Made by a program: the position numbers and the translations under genes | Part shown: positions 43,757 through 53,395 of the stretch, piece after piece | How positions within the stretch are numbered: position 1 is the stretch's first letter | Layout: each line of letters starts with the position of its first letter | Notes under the pieces: model-generated | What the model was told of the DNA's origin: nothing | What the model saw: the letters and a program-made list of their open reading frames with translations, nothing else | Database searches by the model: none | From: Paraglaciecola sp. MB-3u-78 | Lineage (GTDB): Bacteria > Pseudomonadota > Gammaproteobacteria > Enterobacterales > Alteromonadaceae | Direction: 5' to 3' | Assembly (NCBI RefSeq): GCF_002835935.1 | Contig: NZ_PJCF01000004.1 | Coordinates: 248,001-312,000 of the forward strand | DNA: 64,000 nt

Positions 43757-45226
43757 ATGCTTTCTTTCTCTTCTAGTTTTTCACTCTCCCGTTTGGAGCG
43801 CAAAATGCTCCGTGCCGACAGTTATGCTGATTGGAAAAATACTGCGCTTGAGCACGATTCAAAGTCTGGTTTCGAAGCATGGAAAGCCAAAGACGAGTCA
43901 AAGAGTTACGATTATGCCAATATTCGTTCCAGGATAGATGCACTTAAAGAGCACAGACGTCAAGCAGACAACATTGGACTATTATTTGCGCTGAATGAAG
44001 GGATACACGGAAATCAGGGAGGAATGGGGAAATCTGAACTCTATAAAATGGCTAAATTTGGTACAAAACATCTAATCGAAGAATACGTTGATGAAATAGT
44101 CGGTGCCTTAGAACATATATCCTCTATTCCAGAGTCAGGTGAGATCACCAAAGAAGACAAACTGGATTTTTTTGAACGTGCCAGCCACTGTTTTGGCCGT
44201 TCAGCTTTGATGTTGAGTGGTGCCGGTTCACTTGGACATTTTCATCGTGGTGTGATCAAAACGTTGTTTGAACATAACGTGTTGCCTACTGTGATTTCTG
44301 GCTCAAGCGCAGGGGCGGTTTCTGCAGCCATACTTGGAACTTATTCTGACGAAGAGTTACCTGCTGTTTTGCAAGGTGACAATGCACTGGATCCTCTACA
44401 AGAAAAGATTGATAAGCGTCCCAAAAGCCTTATACGCAAGCAAGTTGACCCTGCATCATTGAAAATATTGTTGGAGGCTCTCATCCCTGATATGACCTTC
44501 CAGGAAGCCTATGAAAAAACAGATCGAATGATCAGCATTACTATCGCACCAGCCGAAGAACACCAAACGTCAAGGTTAATGAATGCAATCACTTCACCTA
44601 ATGTTTATGTGCGAACGGCGGTGATGGCTTCCTGTGCAGTACCTGGTGTATATGCACCTGTTATGTTGATGGCGAAAAATGTCTATGGTGAGGCCCAGCC
44701 CCATTTACCTGAGCGTCGTTGGGTAGATGGTGCCGTCACTGATGATTTACCAGCCAAAAGACTCGCCAGACTCTATGGGGTTAATCATTATATTGTCAGT
44801 CAGGCCAATCCATTAGCATTGGCTATTATCAAAGGCGAACAGTATTTGCCTGTGTCTGAAGGGGCAAAAAAGGTTTTACGATTATCCACCCATGAAATTT
44901 TAAAAAGTGGCGAAAAATTTAGCCGACGTTATTTACGTAAAATTCCGGATTTGGGTAAAACCATGAGTATGTTCTATTCGGTTATGGCTCAAGATTACAA
45001 AGGTGATGTGAATATTGTACCCAACTTTAATTTTGTGGATCCTCAAAAACTGCTGGGCCAACTCACCTCTACTGAAATCGATGAATTAGTTATTGAAGGT
45101 GAACGGTCAACTTGGCCTCAATTAGAACAAATTAAAATTAGTTCTAAAATTGGACATAAATTAGATGAAATACTGGATCACCATTCCAAGCATAATATCA
45201 AACGCTTTTACAAGAAACGCCGCTGA
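43757..45226 (+). CDS. DUF3336-patatin lipase
   Basis: A 489-residue lipase with an N-terminal DUF3336 region (about 10-150) and a patatin core (about 155-400). The core has the oxyanion element SGAGSLGHFHRG, the nucleophile elbow VISGSSAGAVSAA (Ser about 184) and the catalytic Asp in WVDGAVTDDLP (about 325). This architecture is that of the Tgl3/Tgl4/Tgl5 and SDP1 triacylglycerol lipases of eukaryotes and their bacterial relatives. It likely hydrolyses storage or membrane lipids. No signal peptide is present. SMP-30 follows after 21 bases, so the two may share a transcript. Confidence 0.88.
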   Translation: MLSFSSSFSLSRLERKMLRADSYADWKNTALEHDSKSGFEAWKAKDESKSYDYANIRSRIDALKEHRRQADNIGLLFALNEGIHGNQGGMGKSELYKMAKFGTKHLIEEYVDEIVGALEHISSIPESGEITKEDKLDFFERASHCFGRSALMLSGAGSLGHFHRGVIKTLFEHNVLPTVISGSSAGAVSAAILGTYSDEELPAVLQGDNALDPLQEKIDKRPKSLIRKQVDPASLKILLEALIPDMTFQEAYEKTDRMISITIAPAEEHQTSRLMNAITSPNVYVRTAVMASCAVPGVYAPVMLMAKNVYGEAQPHLPERRWVDGAVTDDLPAKRLARLYGVNHYIVSQANPLALAIIKGEQYLPVSEGAKKVLRLSTHEILKSGEKFSRRYLRKIPDLGKTMSMFYSVMAQDYKGDVNIVPNFNFVDPQKLLGQLTSTEIDELVIEGERSTWPQLEQIKISSKIGHKLDEILDHHSKHNIKRFYKKRR

Positions 45227-45247
45227 ATTAAAAAGATAAGGATTCTA

Positions 45248-46120
45248 ATGACACAATCAACCATATTAATCGACGGACTTTATTTTGGGGAAAGCCCACG
45301 TTGGCGTAATGACCGCCTCTGGTATAGCGATTTTTACGATAAAGCTGTTAAGTCCGTTGACCTGCAAGGCGAGGCGAGATTGGAATTGCAATTGGATGAG
45401 CAACCCTCGGGCTTAGGTTGGCTGCAAGATGGACGTTTACTCGTGGTATGTATGGAATCACTTGCGTTAAAGCGACTTGAAAAAAACGGTTTGGTTTTAC
45501 ACGCTGATTTATCTCAATACTCTAAGCATTTATGCAATGACATGGTAGTTGATAAGCAAGGTAATGCCTACGTTGGCAATTTTGGGTTTAACCTTGACGA
45601 AGAGATGCAAACACGTGGTGTAGAGTCAGTGATTGCTGATCACCCTAAAGCCAATATCGTGAAAGTGACACCACAAGGTGACGTAAGTGTCGCGACCGGC
45701 GGTATGAGTTTCCCCAATGGATCTGTTATTACAACCGATGGCAAAACGTTCATTGTCGCCGAAACCTTGGGGCTGTGTTTAACCGCCTTTGATATTGATG
45801 AAAATGGCTCTTTGAGTAATCGAAGAGAGTGGGCAGCTACCGGAGCACGAGTGCCCGATGGAATATGTATGAATGCCGATGGGAATATATGGGCAGCAAA
45901 CGCAGTCAATAACGAGTGTGTTCTTTTTGCACAAGGCGGAGAGGTATTAGAAGTAGTGAATACCAGTCAAAATTGTTATGCCTGTATGTTAGGCGGGGAG
46001 GATGGTAAAACCTTATTTATGCTCACAGCGCAGAGCTCCCAAGCACAGATAGTGAGCGCAAAGAGAACCGGGAAAATTGAAATGACTAAAGTCGCATCGC
46101 CTAGAGCGGGTCGTCCTTAA
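45248..46120 (+). CDS. SMP-30/gluconolactonase-family protein
   Basis: A 290-residue six-bladed beta-propeller of the SMP-30/Gnl family. The metal-site residues expected in this family are visible as the Glu of YFGESPRWR (about 14-22), the Asn of HLCNDMVVD, the Asn of GMSFPNGSV and the Asp of RVPDGICMN. It would hydrolyse a sugar lactone or similar ester using a divalent metal. AAGGATTCTA before ATG 45248 is a ribosome site. The lipase gene lies just upstream; the metabolic link is not obvious. Confidence 0.88.
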   Translation: MTQSTILIDGLYFGESPRWRNDRLWYSDFYDKAVKSVDLQGEARLELQLDEQPSGLGWLQDGRLLVVCMESLALKRLEKNGLVLHADLSQYSKHLCNDMVVDKQGNAYVGNFGFNLDEEMQTRGVESVIADHPKANIVKVTPQGDVSVATGGMSFPNGSVITTDGKTFIVAETLGLCLTAFDIDENGSLSNRREWAATGARVPDGICMNADGNIWAANAVNNECVLFAQGGEVLEVVNTSQNCYACMLGGEDGKTLFMLTAQSSQAQIVSAKRTGKIEMTKVASPRAGRP

Positions 46121-46465
46121 TTTTTTTGAGCTACTCAGAGTGATAGGGATAGGTTTTTTAGTGACGAATGTTGTTTTAAACTTATCTCTAACTGCAATTT
46201 TAGATCCCAGTTTTATGGAATGCTTGAATTAGGACCACTTTTAATTAATACACCCCTTACCCAATCCCAGCAAACATGGGATGTCATTTCTAATCACTCT
46301 GCTTGATTAGTCAGTGCTCATACCTAAGTTGAATAGAGCCGATACATCGTATAATGTTATTAAATTCAAACAGGCTTTATGCCACTAAAGCGCGCTGAAA
46401 ATTAAGCCGTTTAATGATGATGGTTTTATAGTCTGACATGTGAAAATCAACTTGGATAAAATGCT
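46121..46465. other. Gap without genes
   Basis: 345 bases of AT-rich DNA before the beta-lactamase-fold gene. A possible stem CCCAGCAAACATGGGA is too weak to call. I see no FNR box, repeat copy or RNA gene. Confidence 0.4.
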
Positions 46466-47734
46466 ATGCCATCAAAAATCATTCAGATGACTAAAAATAA
46501 TAACATCATGAGTGTCGCTGTTTTTGCTTTACTGTTTTTTAGTTCTTCATTATTGGCTAAAGACTATAATTTCACCGCTGCTAAGAGTATTTTAAATGGA
46601 TATGTAGAGACGAATAAAATTGCTGGAGGTGTCATTCTTGTCATGAAAGATGGCAAGGAAATTCTGCATGTCGCGGCGGGTAAGCAGAATATTGAAGCTA
46701 ACAAAGAAATGAAAATAAATAGCCTGTTTCGTATTGCCTCTCAAACAAAAGCACTCACATCAGTCGGCGTCATGATCTTGAATGAACGGGGACTCATTAA
46801 TTTTACAGACCCTGTTTCCAAGTATATTCCTTCCTTCAAAAAGACGAGTGTTTTAGTGATGAATCAAGACAAGTCTCTTTTTGAAGTACCTGCGGAACGC
46901 GAAATCACAATTCATGATCTTCTCACTCACTCTGCTGGCATCAGTTATGGATGGGGTGTAAATGAAGACAAGTGGAAGAAGATAGGATTACACGGTTGGT
47001 ATTTTGCTGATAAAAATCAAACCATGAAACAAGCTTTAGCGCCAATAACAACATTACCTCAACATGCTCAACCTGGATCAGAGTTTGTTTATGGTCACAG
47101 TACAGATTTACTTGGTGTCATCATTGAGATTATATCAGGGCAAAGTTTAAAAATATTTTTTGAGACCGAAATTACAGGCCCATTAGGGATGATTGATACA
47201 CATTTTTATATACCGCAAGGTAAATTAAATCGCCTGACTGCTGTTTATAACGCTACTGATAGTGATATAAAAAGAGCAAGGGATTCCGATACCGCTGATG
47301 ATTTTATGCTTAGCCAAGGCCATTATGCTGATGGCCCCAAGCAAGCATACTCAGGTGGCGCCGGGCTAGTATCAACGGCTAGTGATTATGCAAAATTACT
47401 CTCAATGTTACTGAATCAAGGCTCTTTGAAGGGAACCAAAATACTATCGCCCTCTTCTGTAGCGCTGATGACAAGGGATCAAATACCTTACATTGATATG
47501 GATTGGAACGATGGTTTTGGCTATGGTTTTGCGCTAACAATAGGTAACGAAGGGGATTTAAAAGGCAAAACACTACAATATGAGTGGGGCGGTGCCTACA
47601 ATTCAAAATATTATGTTCGACCTGAAGACGGAGTCATAGTCGTTTATCTTACGCAGTTAAAACCAACCAAGGGGCTTAAAGATTGGGAAGAAATAAACGC
47701 AGTGATTAAGATAGCGCTAGGGATAAAGCCGTAA
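46466..47734 (+). CDS. Beta-lactamase-fold serine hydrolase (class C/esterase type), exported
   Basis: A 422-residue exported serine hydrolase of the beta-lactamase/CubicO family. The catalytic S-x-x-K is SQTK at 92-95 (RIASQTKALTSVG). The tyrosine motif is YGHS (about 209) in place of Y-x-N, and the third motif is WGGAYNSKYYV near the C-terminus in place of KTG. These changes are typical of esterase or peptidase relatives such as EstB rather than true antibiotic-hydrolysing AmpC. The signal peptide is MSVAVFALLFFSSSLLA, so starts at 46466, 46487 and 46508 are all possible. It stands alone. Confidence 0.87.
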   Translation: MPSKIIQMTKNNNIMSVAVFALLFFSSSLLAKDYNFTAAKSILNGYVETNKIAGGVILVMKDGKEILHVAAGKQNIEANKEMKINSLFRIASQTKALTSVGVMILNERGLINFTDPVSKYIPSFKKTSVLVMNQDKSLFEVPAEREITIHDLLTHSAGISYGWGVNEDKWKKIGLHGWYFADKNQTMKQALAPITTLPQHAQPGSEFVYGHSTDLLGVIIEIISGQSLKIFFETEITGPLGMIDTHFYIPQGKLNRLTAVYNATDSDIKRARDSDTADDFMLSQGHYADGPKQAYSGGAGLVSTASDYAKLLSMLLNQGSLKGTKILSPSSVALMTRDQIPYIDMDWNDGFGYGFALTIGNEGDLKGKTLQYEWGGAYNSKYYVRPEDGVIVVYLTQLKPTKGLKDWEEINAVIKIALGIKP

Positions 47735-47953
47735 CTTATTCATTTCAACTCGGGTAAATAATCGCGATACTTATTACTTCATAGGTATCAAGAAGAGTTG
47801 ATTTTTCAGAAAAATGCGGATCCCAGAACTGGCTTCAAAGTCACAACTTCTATGAACTAACTACTGAGCGGTCGTCAGAAATAAAAGTGGAAGGTGTATG
47901 GCTCGCTGGTGCACAAAAAATTTAACGGGTTAGATGATTTCTAGCAGAGGTAT

Positions 47954-47983
47954 GCGGGGCGTTTCTAATGACATTCGCCCCGC
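47954..47983 (-). terminator. Probable terminator of metY
   Basis: GCGGGGCG and CGCCCCGC form a perfect 8-base GC-rich stem with a 14-base loop, 15 bases after the metY stop. No long T run follows, so it may act in both directions or need Rho. Confidence 0.6.
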
Positions 47984-47997
47984 TGGTTATATATTTC

Positions 47998-49287
47998 CTA
48001 TTTCACAGCATCAAGTGCTTGGCTTACATCTGCAATGATGTCGTCAATATTTTCGATACCCACAGATATTCTGACGAGGTCTTCACTGACTCCCGCTTTA
48101 GCTAATTCTTCTGGATTGAGTTGCCTATGTGTAGTAGATGCGGGGTGACAAGCTAGGGATTTTGCATCGCCAATGTTTACCAGTCTCAAAATCATTTGTA
48201 AGGCATCGATAAACTGACCACCAGCGACCTTGCTTGAAGACTCAGCTGTGGTTTTTATACCAAAGCTTAAAATACCTGATGCTTTGCCATCAGTGATTTT
48301 TTGGCAAGTTGCTTGGTAAGGACTATCTGCTAATGCAGCATAGTTAACCCAGCTTACTTTTGGATGGTTAACCAAATATGCGGCTAGCTTTTCGGCATTT
48401 TCGCAATGGCGTTCCATACGTAGGCCTAATGTTTCAAGGCCCATTAAAATATTGAACGAGTTAGTCGGCGAAATAGCTGCGCCCGTGTTACGAAGTGGAG
48501 CAACACGACAGCGGCCAATATAAGCCGCTGCACCGAGTGCTTCAGTATAAACAACGCCGTGATAAGACGGGTCAGGTTGATTTAAAATAGGGAAACGTTC
48601 TTTGTTTGCTACCCAGTCAAACTTACCTGAGTCTACAATAATGCCACCAATAGAGGTGCCATGACCGCCAATGTATTTGGTTAATGAATGAATAACAATG
48701 GCAGCGCCATGTTCAAAGGGGCGACATAAAAAAGGTGTAGCTACGGTGTTATCAACAATTAAAGGTACACCATGTTTAGCGCCAATTTCTGCCAGCTTTT
48801 GTAAATCCACAACATTGCCAGCCGGGTTGCCAATTGATTCACAGAAAATCGCTTTGGTATTTTCATCAATGGCTGCTTCGAAGGCTCCATAATCGTCACC
48901 GGGGATCATGCGTGCTTCTATACCTTGATTCGGTAGTGCATGAGCAAATAAATTGTAAGTCCCGCCATATAGCTGACTGGTACTGATAATATTGTCACCT
49001 ACTGTGCAAATACATTGAATAGCGTAAGTGATAGCAGCCATTCCAGATGCAACGGCTAAAGCGGCTATACCGCCTTCCATCGCAGCAATTCTTTCTTCAA
49101 GCACTGCTGTTGTTGGGTTCATGATCCGCGTGTAGATATTTCCTGGTACTTTTAGGTCAAACAAATCTGCGCCATGCTGGGTGTTGTCAAAGGTATATGA
49201 CGTAGTTTGGTAAATAGGTACAGCTGCGGCTTTAGTGGTTTCTTCTGAGGTGTAACCATGGTGTAAAGCTAAGGATTCTAGTTTCAT
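47998..49287 (-). CDS. metY: O-acetylhomoserine sulfhydrylase
   Basis: A 429-residue PLP enzyme of the Cys/Met metabolism (gamma-replacement) family. It makes homocysteine from O-acetylhomoserine and sulfide. Visible elements: SYTFDNTQHGADLF near the N-terminus, the PLP site VIHSLTKYIGGHG with Lys204, AIFCESIGNPAGNV and the C-terminal LVNIGDAKSLACHPASTTHR. Length and the SLTKYIGGHG variant fit MetY/OAH rather than MetB. It is a single gene. I looked for a SAM riboswitch or clear MetJ boxes in the 150-base leader and found only a weak AGAGACTAAGAGCTAT. Confidence 0.94.
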   Translation of the reverse strand: MKLESLALHHGYTSEETTKAAAVPIYQTTSYTFDNTQHGADLFDLKVPGNIYTRIMNPTTAVLEERIAAMEGGIAALAVASGMAAITYAIQCICTVGDNIISTSQLYGGTYNLFAHALPNQGIEARMIPGDDYGAFEAAIDENTKAIFCESIGNPAGNVVDLQKLAEIGAKHGVPLIVDNTVATPFLCRPFEHGAAIVIHSLTKYIGGHGTSIGGIIVDSGKFDWVANKERFPILNQPDPSYHGVVYTEALGAAAYIGRCRVAPLRNTGAAISPTNSFNILMGLETLGLRMERHCENAEKLAAYLVNHPKVSWVNYAALADSPYQATCQKITDGKASGILSFGIKTTAESSSKVAGGQFIDALQMILRLVNIGDAKSLACHPASTTHRQLNPEELAKAGVSEDLVRISVGIENIDDIIADVSQALDAVK

Positions 49288-49438
49288 GTTGAGCGTGTTC
49301 CGTTATGAGTCGAATTTTTAATACATCAACCATAGCTCTTAGTCTCTGATGAGTTCAAACAGAAGTGTTTAAATTTTTGTGCTTATTTGGAATAAGGTAT
49401 GCGCCAAATCATAAAGTGGGTTGGAACATCAAACAGAG

Positions 49439-50296
49439 CTAAATAAGGGTCAAGTGCGCTTTACCTGCAATATAAGCTTTTTTGAATTGGTGAAAGTACT
49501 CCCCAAGGGCTTCTGCAGCATGGTTATCGTCTGCCATATTTAACACCTCAATGGCTACTTCTGCGGTACACAGTTGATGCACATGTGCGGCTTCACGTAG
49601 TTGATAAGACGATGCTTTTTCAGGTTGGATACCCAAAACAGGCAAGGTAGCAAACGATGGGCTTTTAAACATTTTACTCGCTTCACGCCAGGTACCGTCT
49701 AACATCACAAATAGTGGCGTTTTACCTTGTTGTATATCGACTAAATCTTTGGGTGAGTCTATACATCTTTCTGCTGCGGCATATTGCTGAGGAAATACCA
49801 ATATCGGGGCGTACTTTGGATTTTGTAGTAACGCGATTAATGCGGGATCGGGGGCGACTCTGTCCCATCTAAATGCATAGTTGTCGGCTATGACATCTGC
49901 AATAAGTTTACCGGTATTGGTGGGTTTGTAATATTCATTTTTATACATCACCAAACAAAAAGCACTGTGACTGAAAATCGATGGACGCTGTGCACAAATA
50001 CATTTTTTTTCTGGGATTAAACACTCTTCGCAGCGTTTAACTTTATAACCTCTAGCCCTAAATTTTTTAGTCGATAGTGCTAGCTGCTGTTTGCGCAAAA
50101 TATGTACTGTATTGATATGTGCCAAAAAAATCCCGTGAACAAATAGCGGTTTATGTAATATCATCGCTTTTTTTAGACATTTTAAATAGTTAAAGTATGA
50201 AACTTCAGGTTGATAACGATATTCACATCTAGCTTTTAGTGCCCGCATTTGCCGAGCGTTTATATGACCTGTAAGTGGATCATGCGGTGTACTCAA
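49439..50296 (-). CDS. DTW-domain protein, likely tRNA-uridine aminocarboxypropyltransferase (TapT-like)
   Basis: A 285-residue cytoplasmic protein of the DTW family, whose bacterial members add the 3-amino-3-carboxypropyl group of SAM to a tRNA uridine (acp3U). The naming motif is FVMLDGTWREASKMF (about 208-222). Upstream is the cysteine cluster CEECLIPEKKCICAQRP (about 94-110), likely a zinc site as in the family. The 40-60 residue N-terminal extension is longer than in E. coli TapT, so a separate subgroup is possible. ATG 50296 is used. It is convergent with nothing and sits next to the insertion element. Confidence 0.88.
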   Translation of the reverse strand: MSTPHDPLTGHINARQMRALKARCEYRYQPEVSYFNYLKCLKKAMILHKPLFVHGIFLAHINTVHILRKQQLALSTKKFRARGYKVKRCEECLIPEKKCICAQRPSIFSHSAFCLVMYKNEYYKPTNTGKLIADVIADNYAFRWDRVAPDPALIALLQNPKYAPILVFPQQYAAAERCIDSPKDLVDIQQGKTPLFVMLDGTWREASKMFKSPSFATLPVLGIQPEKASSYQLREAAHVHQLCTAEVAIEVLNMADDNHAAEALGEYFHQFKKAYIAGKAHLTLI

Positions 50297-50339
50297 TGTT
50301 AGCCAGTGAATATCAGACTAGCGAGCTTAATTAATAAAA

Positions 50340-50940
50340 GGTAAACCCCCGGCTCTGCCGAGGAGACTCGCATAGGTTTTACCGTTACCGTGGTGCAGGT
50401 ATCTTTCGTATCTCGACCAAAAGAACGAAGGAAAAAACCTATTCGAAATTATAAAAGTTTGGCCCATACAAGGTGGGATTGTAAATACCATATCGTCTTT
50501 ATTCCCAAGAAAAGGCGAAAGATTATATTTGGAACGTTAAGAAAATATCTGGGAGAAATATTTCACGAATTGGCGCAGCAAAAAGGAGTAGTGATAGAAG
50601 AGGGGCACTTAATGAAGGATCACGTCCATATGTGTTTGAGCATACCTCCAAAGTTAGCGGTTTAAAATGTAGTAGGTTACCTGAAAGTAAAAAGTGCAAT
50701 ATCAATAGCTCGAAATTTTAAAGGTAAACAAAAGAATTTCGCAGGGGAAGCCTTTTGGGCTAGAGGGTATTTTGTATCTACAGTAGGACTTGACGAAGAA
50801 ATGGTTAGGGAATATATCCGAAATCAAGAAAAGAATGACGTTGACAGAGAGCAGCTAAAATTCGGTATTTAACGCGCCTTTGGCGCTTACTTTAGCCTTT
50901 TTAGGGCGTCATCTAATAAGCCCCCGGCTCTGCCGGTGGT
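50340..50940 (+). mobile_element. IS200/IS605-type element with both hairpin ends
   Basis: About 600 bases. The left end carries the hairpin CGGCTCTGCCG at 50350-50360. The right end has a related CCGGCTCTGCCGG at 50924-50936 and, just after the transposase stop, GCGCCTTTGGCGC at 50874-50886. Such imperfect palindromes near the ends, without terminal inverted repeats, are how single-strand transposing IS200/IS605 elements mark their ends. The exact tips and target tetranucleotide were not fixed. The only gene is the transposase pseudogene. Confidence 0.8.
50390..50872 (+). pseudogene. tnpA: TnpA (Y1 HUH) transposase with one in-frame stop
   Basis: The frame encodes a typical IS200/IS605 TnpA: SLAHTRWDCKYHIVFIPKKR, then EEGHLMKDHVHMCLSIPP with the HUH pair His-Val-His, then a TAA at 50663-50665, and afterwards in the same frame NVVGYLKVKSAIS, FWARGYFVSTVG and EEMVREYIRNQEK with the likely catalytic Tyr. 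Family members have Ala/Gln-Val-Val at the stop position. The single stop, with no frameshift, indicates recent inactivation. It could be moved only by a transposase supplied elsewhere. Confidence 0.88.
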
Positions 50941-51374
50941 ACTTTAACTCTAGTGGGGAGTATCTATTACTTTATCTACGGCACATGCACTTTGCAAAAC
51001 GAGTCAACAAATATGCTCGTTAGGTCAATTTTGTTGAGTGCTTTAAAATAAAGCGTACTTTTAAATACCGCCTAATTTTCTTACGCATTAACTTGTACAA
51101 ATAATCCACTAAATTACTTAAATACCAACAAAATCAATGCCTGTTGCATAGATCAAGTATGTGTACTAATCTTCCTGTACTCGAATAAATCGAGGGAATT
51201 AAATGGAACGAAATAATGAATTATTTCGAGCGCCACGGTCCTAGGGATATGGAGTTAGTTTTATTCAGGGGTGCCCAAAGGGCAGCTCTCCCCCCATTTC
51301 TGTTTCATTACTGTTTGTTTTCTTATACCGCCTGCTTAATTTCCCTTTAACCGGGGGCAACATGGAGTGTCACA
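50941..51374. other. Promoter region of the caspase operon
   Basis: 434 bases without a gene. It holds CTCGA-ATAAA-TCGAG at 51180-51194 and the perfect palindrome at 51209-51228 (listed separately). Further on is a GC-rich stem GTGCCC-AAA-GGGCAG near 51276-51290 followed by CTCTCCCCCC. Together they look like operators plus a structured leader; no transcription start can be fixed by eye. A 13-codon frame starting at 51204 with GGGAATTAA before it is too short to call. Confidence 0.5.
51209..51228. promoter_or_regulatory. Perfect 20-base palindrome upstream of the caspase gene
   Basis: CGAAATAAT, GA, ATTATTTCG: two exact 9-base arms. Together with a weaker CTCGA/TCGAG pair 15 bases to the left it could be a repressor operator. 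No dedicated regulator gene is adjacent. Confidence 0.55.
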
Positions 51375-53360
51375 ATGCCTGAAAAACACGCTTTACTCAT
51401 TGGAATAGACAACTACAGCAATTTCGAGGAGCGTTACCAGCTTAGGGGCTGCGTCAATGATGCAAAGTTGATGAAAAGCGTCTTGGTCGACCACTTTAAT
51501 TTTAAGGAATCGGAAATAACCGAACTGCATAATGCCGCAGCAAGCCAGCGGGGTATTCTTGACGCGATGGAAAACCTAGTTGAGCAGATAGGGCAGGATG
51601 ACATAGTCGTGTTTCATTTTAGTGGGCATGGATCCCAGCGAAAATCAGCCGATACCGATGAGGGAACCGGTATGAACAGTACGATCACGTCCGCCGATAG
51701 CGGATACATGGATCCGTTTCCTAACCTAGATATTATCGACAACGTGATCAATGACTGGTTGACACGTCTGGCCAGCAAAACTCGCTATATCTCATTAACG
51801 TTTGACTGTTGCCACTCAGGCACCATCACTCGAGACGCACTTAGTGCAAGGGCAAGAGGCCTACCTGCGGATCCACGGTCTCTGACTGCCATGGGGGTCG
51901 ACAAAACCACACTGCCGCCAGCACCGCGCAAACAGGGCAATGGGGCAAAACCAAGCGGATGGCTGGCACTCAGTGACAACTATGTAGTGATGTCGGGTTG
52001 CCGAGATGACGAGTATTCATATGAATTTGAGACCGAAGGGGGCGGCGAACCTATTAGGAATGGCGCTCTGACCCATTTTCTAACTAATGCCTTGCTTAGT
52101 GCCAAGCCTGGCTCGACCTACAGGGACGTATTCGAACTAGCTAGGCAGGGTGTCAACTCGAAATTCAAGCAGCAACATCCGCAGATTGAAGGTGTCCAAG
52201 ACCGAGAGATTTTTGGCGTTAAGGATATTGAACCGCTGCGTTTCATTGCGGTTGCTGCGGTGGAAGGCGAGAAGGTCACCCTAGCGGGCGGCGCAGCCCA
52301 CGGCCTGTGTGTCAATTCCCTGTGGTCTGCTTACCCACAGGGCACCAAACAAACGAAGGGCCTAACGCCGCTTGCATCCATCGAAATTACACAGGTAGGC
52401 TCACTAACAGCACAGGGCGTGATCCGCAAGGGTGAAGGAAACCTCACCATAGGCGCCCGCTGTGTTGAAGCCGCCGCGTCTGCTGAGCAGTTTCTGCTCA
52501 GTGTCGACCTGAGTCAGATGGATAAAGAGGCAGCTCAAGGACTCGCCGAGGGAATTAAAGCATCCCTCTTGCTTACCATCACCGAGACGCCCGGCGCGGG
52601 TGACTTTTGTGCCTATATTTTGATGCCAGAGGATAAGGTTCGTGCAGGCCTGTCTTTGCCTACAACGATAAATATTGAGGAGCCAACTTGGGCGATGGTT
52701 GATCGCACTAGGGAGCTGGCCATGCCTCTGCATGTGATCAGTAATGAGAAGGCTATCGAAACGATAGTCAGCAATCTTGAGGCAATGGCCCGTTATCGCA
52801 ACGCGCTCAAATTAGACAATCCGGCTAGCCAACTCAACGTTGAGTTCAATATTTTCCATGTAGACTCAGATGGCGAATTGCACAATATCAATGGCGAAGA
52901 CTTTGTCTTCGAAGAAGGTCAAAATCTAGCATTTGAGGTGGTCAATCATGAGCCAAACAACGTCTTTGTGAGCTTGCTGGACTTTGGGCTGACAGGAAAG
53001 GTTTCATTGTTTTATCCTCAAAAAAACAGCAGCGAAATGATTGCTCCCGGTAAGGCCCTTAAAATTGGCGCCGATGAGAGAAAAATCCAGCTCAGCGTTC
53101 TTTCGGAGTTTGTCGGTAATCAGGGTACAGAAACCGTCAAGGCCATTTTCACCAGCGATGAGTCGGATTTCCGCTGGTTACAACAAGAGGGCACGCGCTC
53201 GCTCGCGACCAAGCGCTCATCGCTGCGTCAGCAATTTGAGGCTGCTTATAATGGTCCGCCTACTCGTAATATGTCTTTCGAGACTGAAGCCGAAGCCGAT
53301 ACAGACGAGGACTGGAAAGCAATAGCCCGCTCCTTCGAATTGAAGCGACGGTTAATTTAG
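51375..53360 (+). CDS. Caspase-family protease (metacaspase/orthocaspase) with C-terminal DUF4384
   Basis: A 661-residue protein. The N-terminal peptidase C14 domain (about 1-290) starts KHALLIGIDNYSNFEERYQL and has the catalytic dyad: His85 in FHFSGHGSQR and Cys146 in TFDCCHSGT, with the Asp of LRGCVNDA typical of the family. A linker region (about 300-490) precedes a DUF4384-like beta domain (about 495-600, VFVSLLDFGLTGKVSLFYPQ). No signal peptide or membrane helix is seen. It should cut after basic residues if metacaspase-like. A ribosome site GGAG precedes ATG 51375. Base composition is visibly more GC-rich than neighbouring genes. A membrane protein gene follows after 35 bases. Confidence 0.9.
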   Translation: MPEKHALLIGIDNYSNFEERYQLRGCVNDAKLMKSVLVDHFNFKESEITELHNAAASQRGILDAMENLVEQIGQDDIVVFHFSGHGSQRKSADTDEGTGMNSTITSADSGYMDPFPNLDIIDNVINDWLTRLASKTRYISLTFDCCHSGTITRDALSARARGLPADPRSLTAMGVDKTTLPPAPRKQGNGAKPSGWLALSDNYVVMSGCRDDEYSYEFETEGGGEPIRNGALTHFLTNALLSAKPGSTYRDVFELARQGVNSKFKQQHPQIEGVQDREIFGVKDIEPLRFIAVAAVEGEKVTLAGGAAHGLCVNSLWSAYPQGTKQTKGLTPLASIEITQVGSLTAQGVIRKGEGNLTIGARCVEAAASAEQFLLSVDLSQMDKEAAQGLAEGIKASLLLTITETPGAGDFCAYILMPEDKVRAGLSLPTTINIEEPTWAMVDRTRELAMPLHVISNEKAIETIVSNLEAMARYRNALKLDNPASQLNVEFNIFHVDSDGELHNINGEDFVFEEGQNLAFEVVNHEPNNVFVSLLDFGLTGKVSLFYPQKNSSEMIAPGKALKIGADERKIQLSVLSEFVGNQGTETVKAIFTSDESDFRWLQQEGTRSLATKRSSLRQQFEAAYNGPPTRNMSFETEAEADTDEDWKAIARSFELKRRLI

Positions 53361-53395
53361 CCACTGGATTAGTAACCTCATAAAGGAGAGATAGA

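Noticed and set aside
49288-49438. SAM riboswitch or MetJ operators upstream of metY
   Set aside because: No riboswitch core or tandem AGACGTCT boxes; only a weak degenerate match.
51128-51145. TTGCATAGATCAA as an FNR box before the caspase gene
   Set aside because: Half-site mismatch and a three-base spacer.
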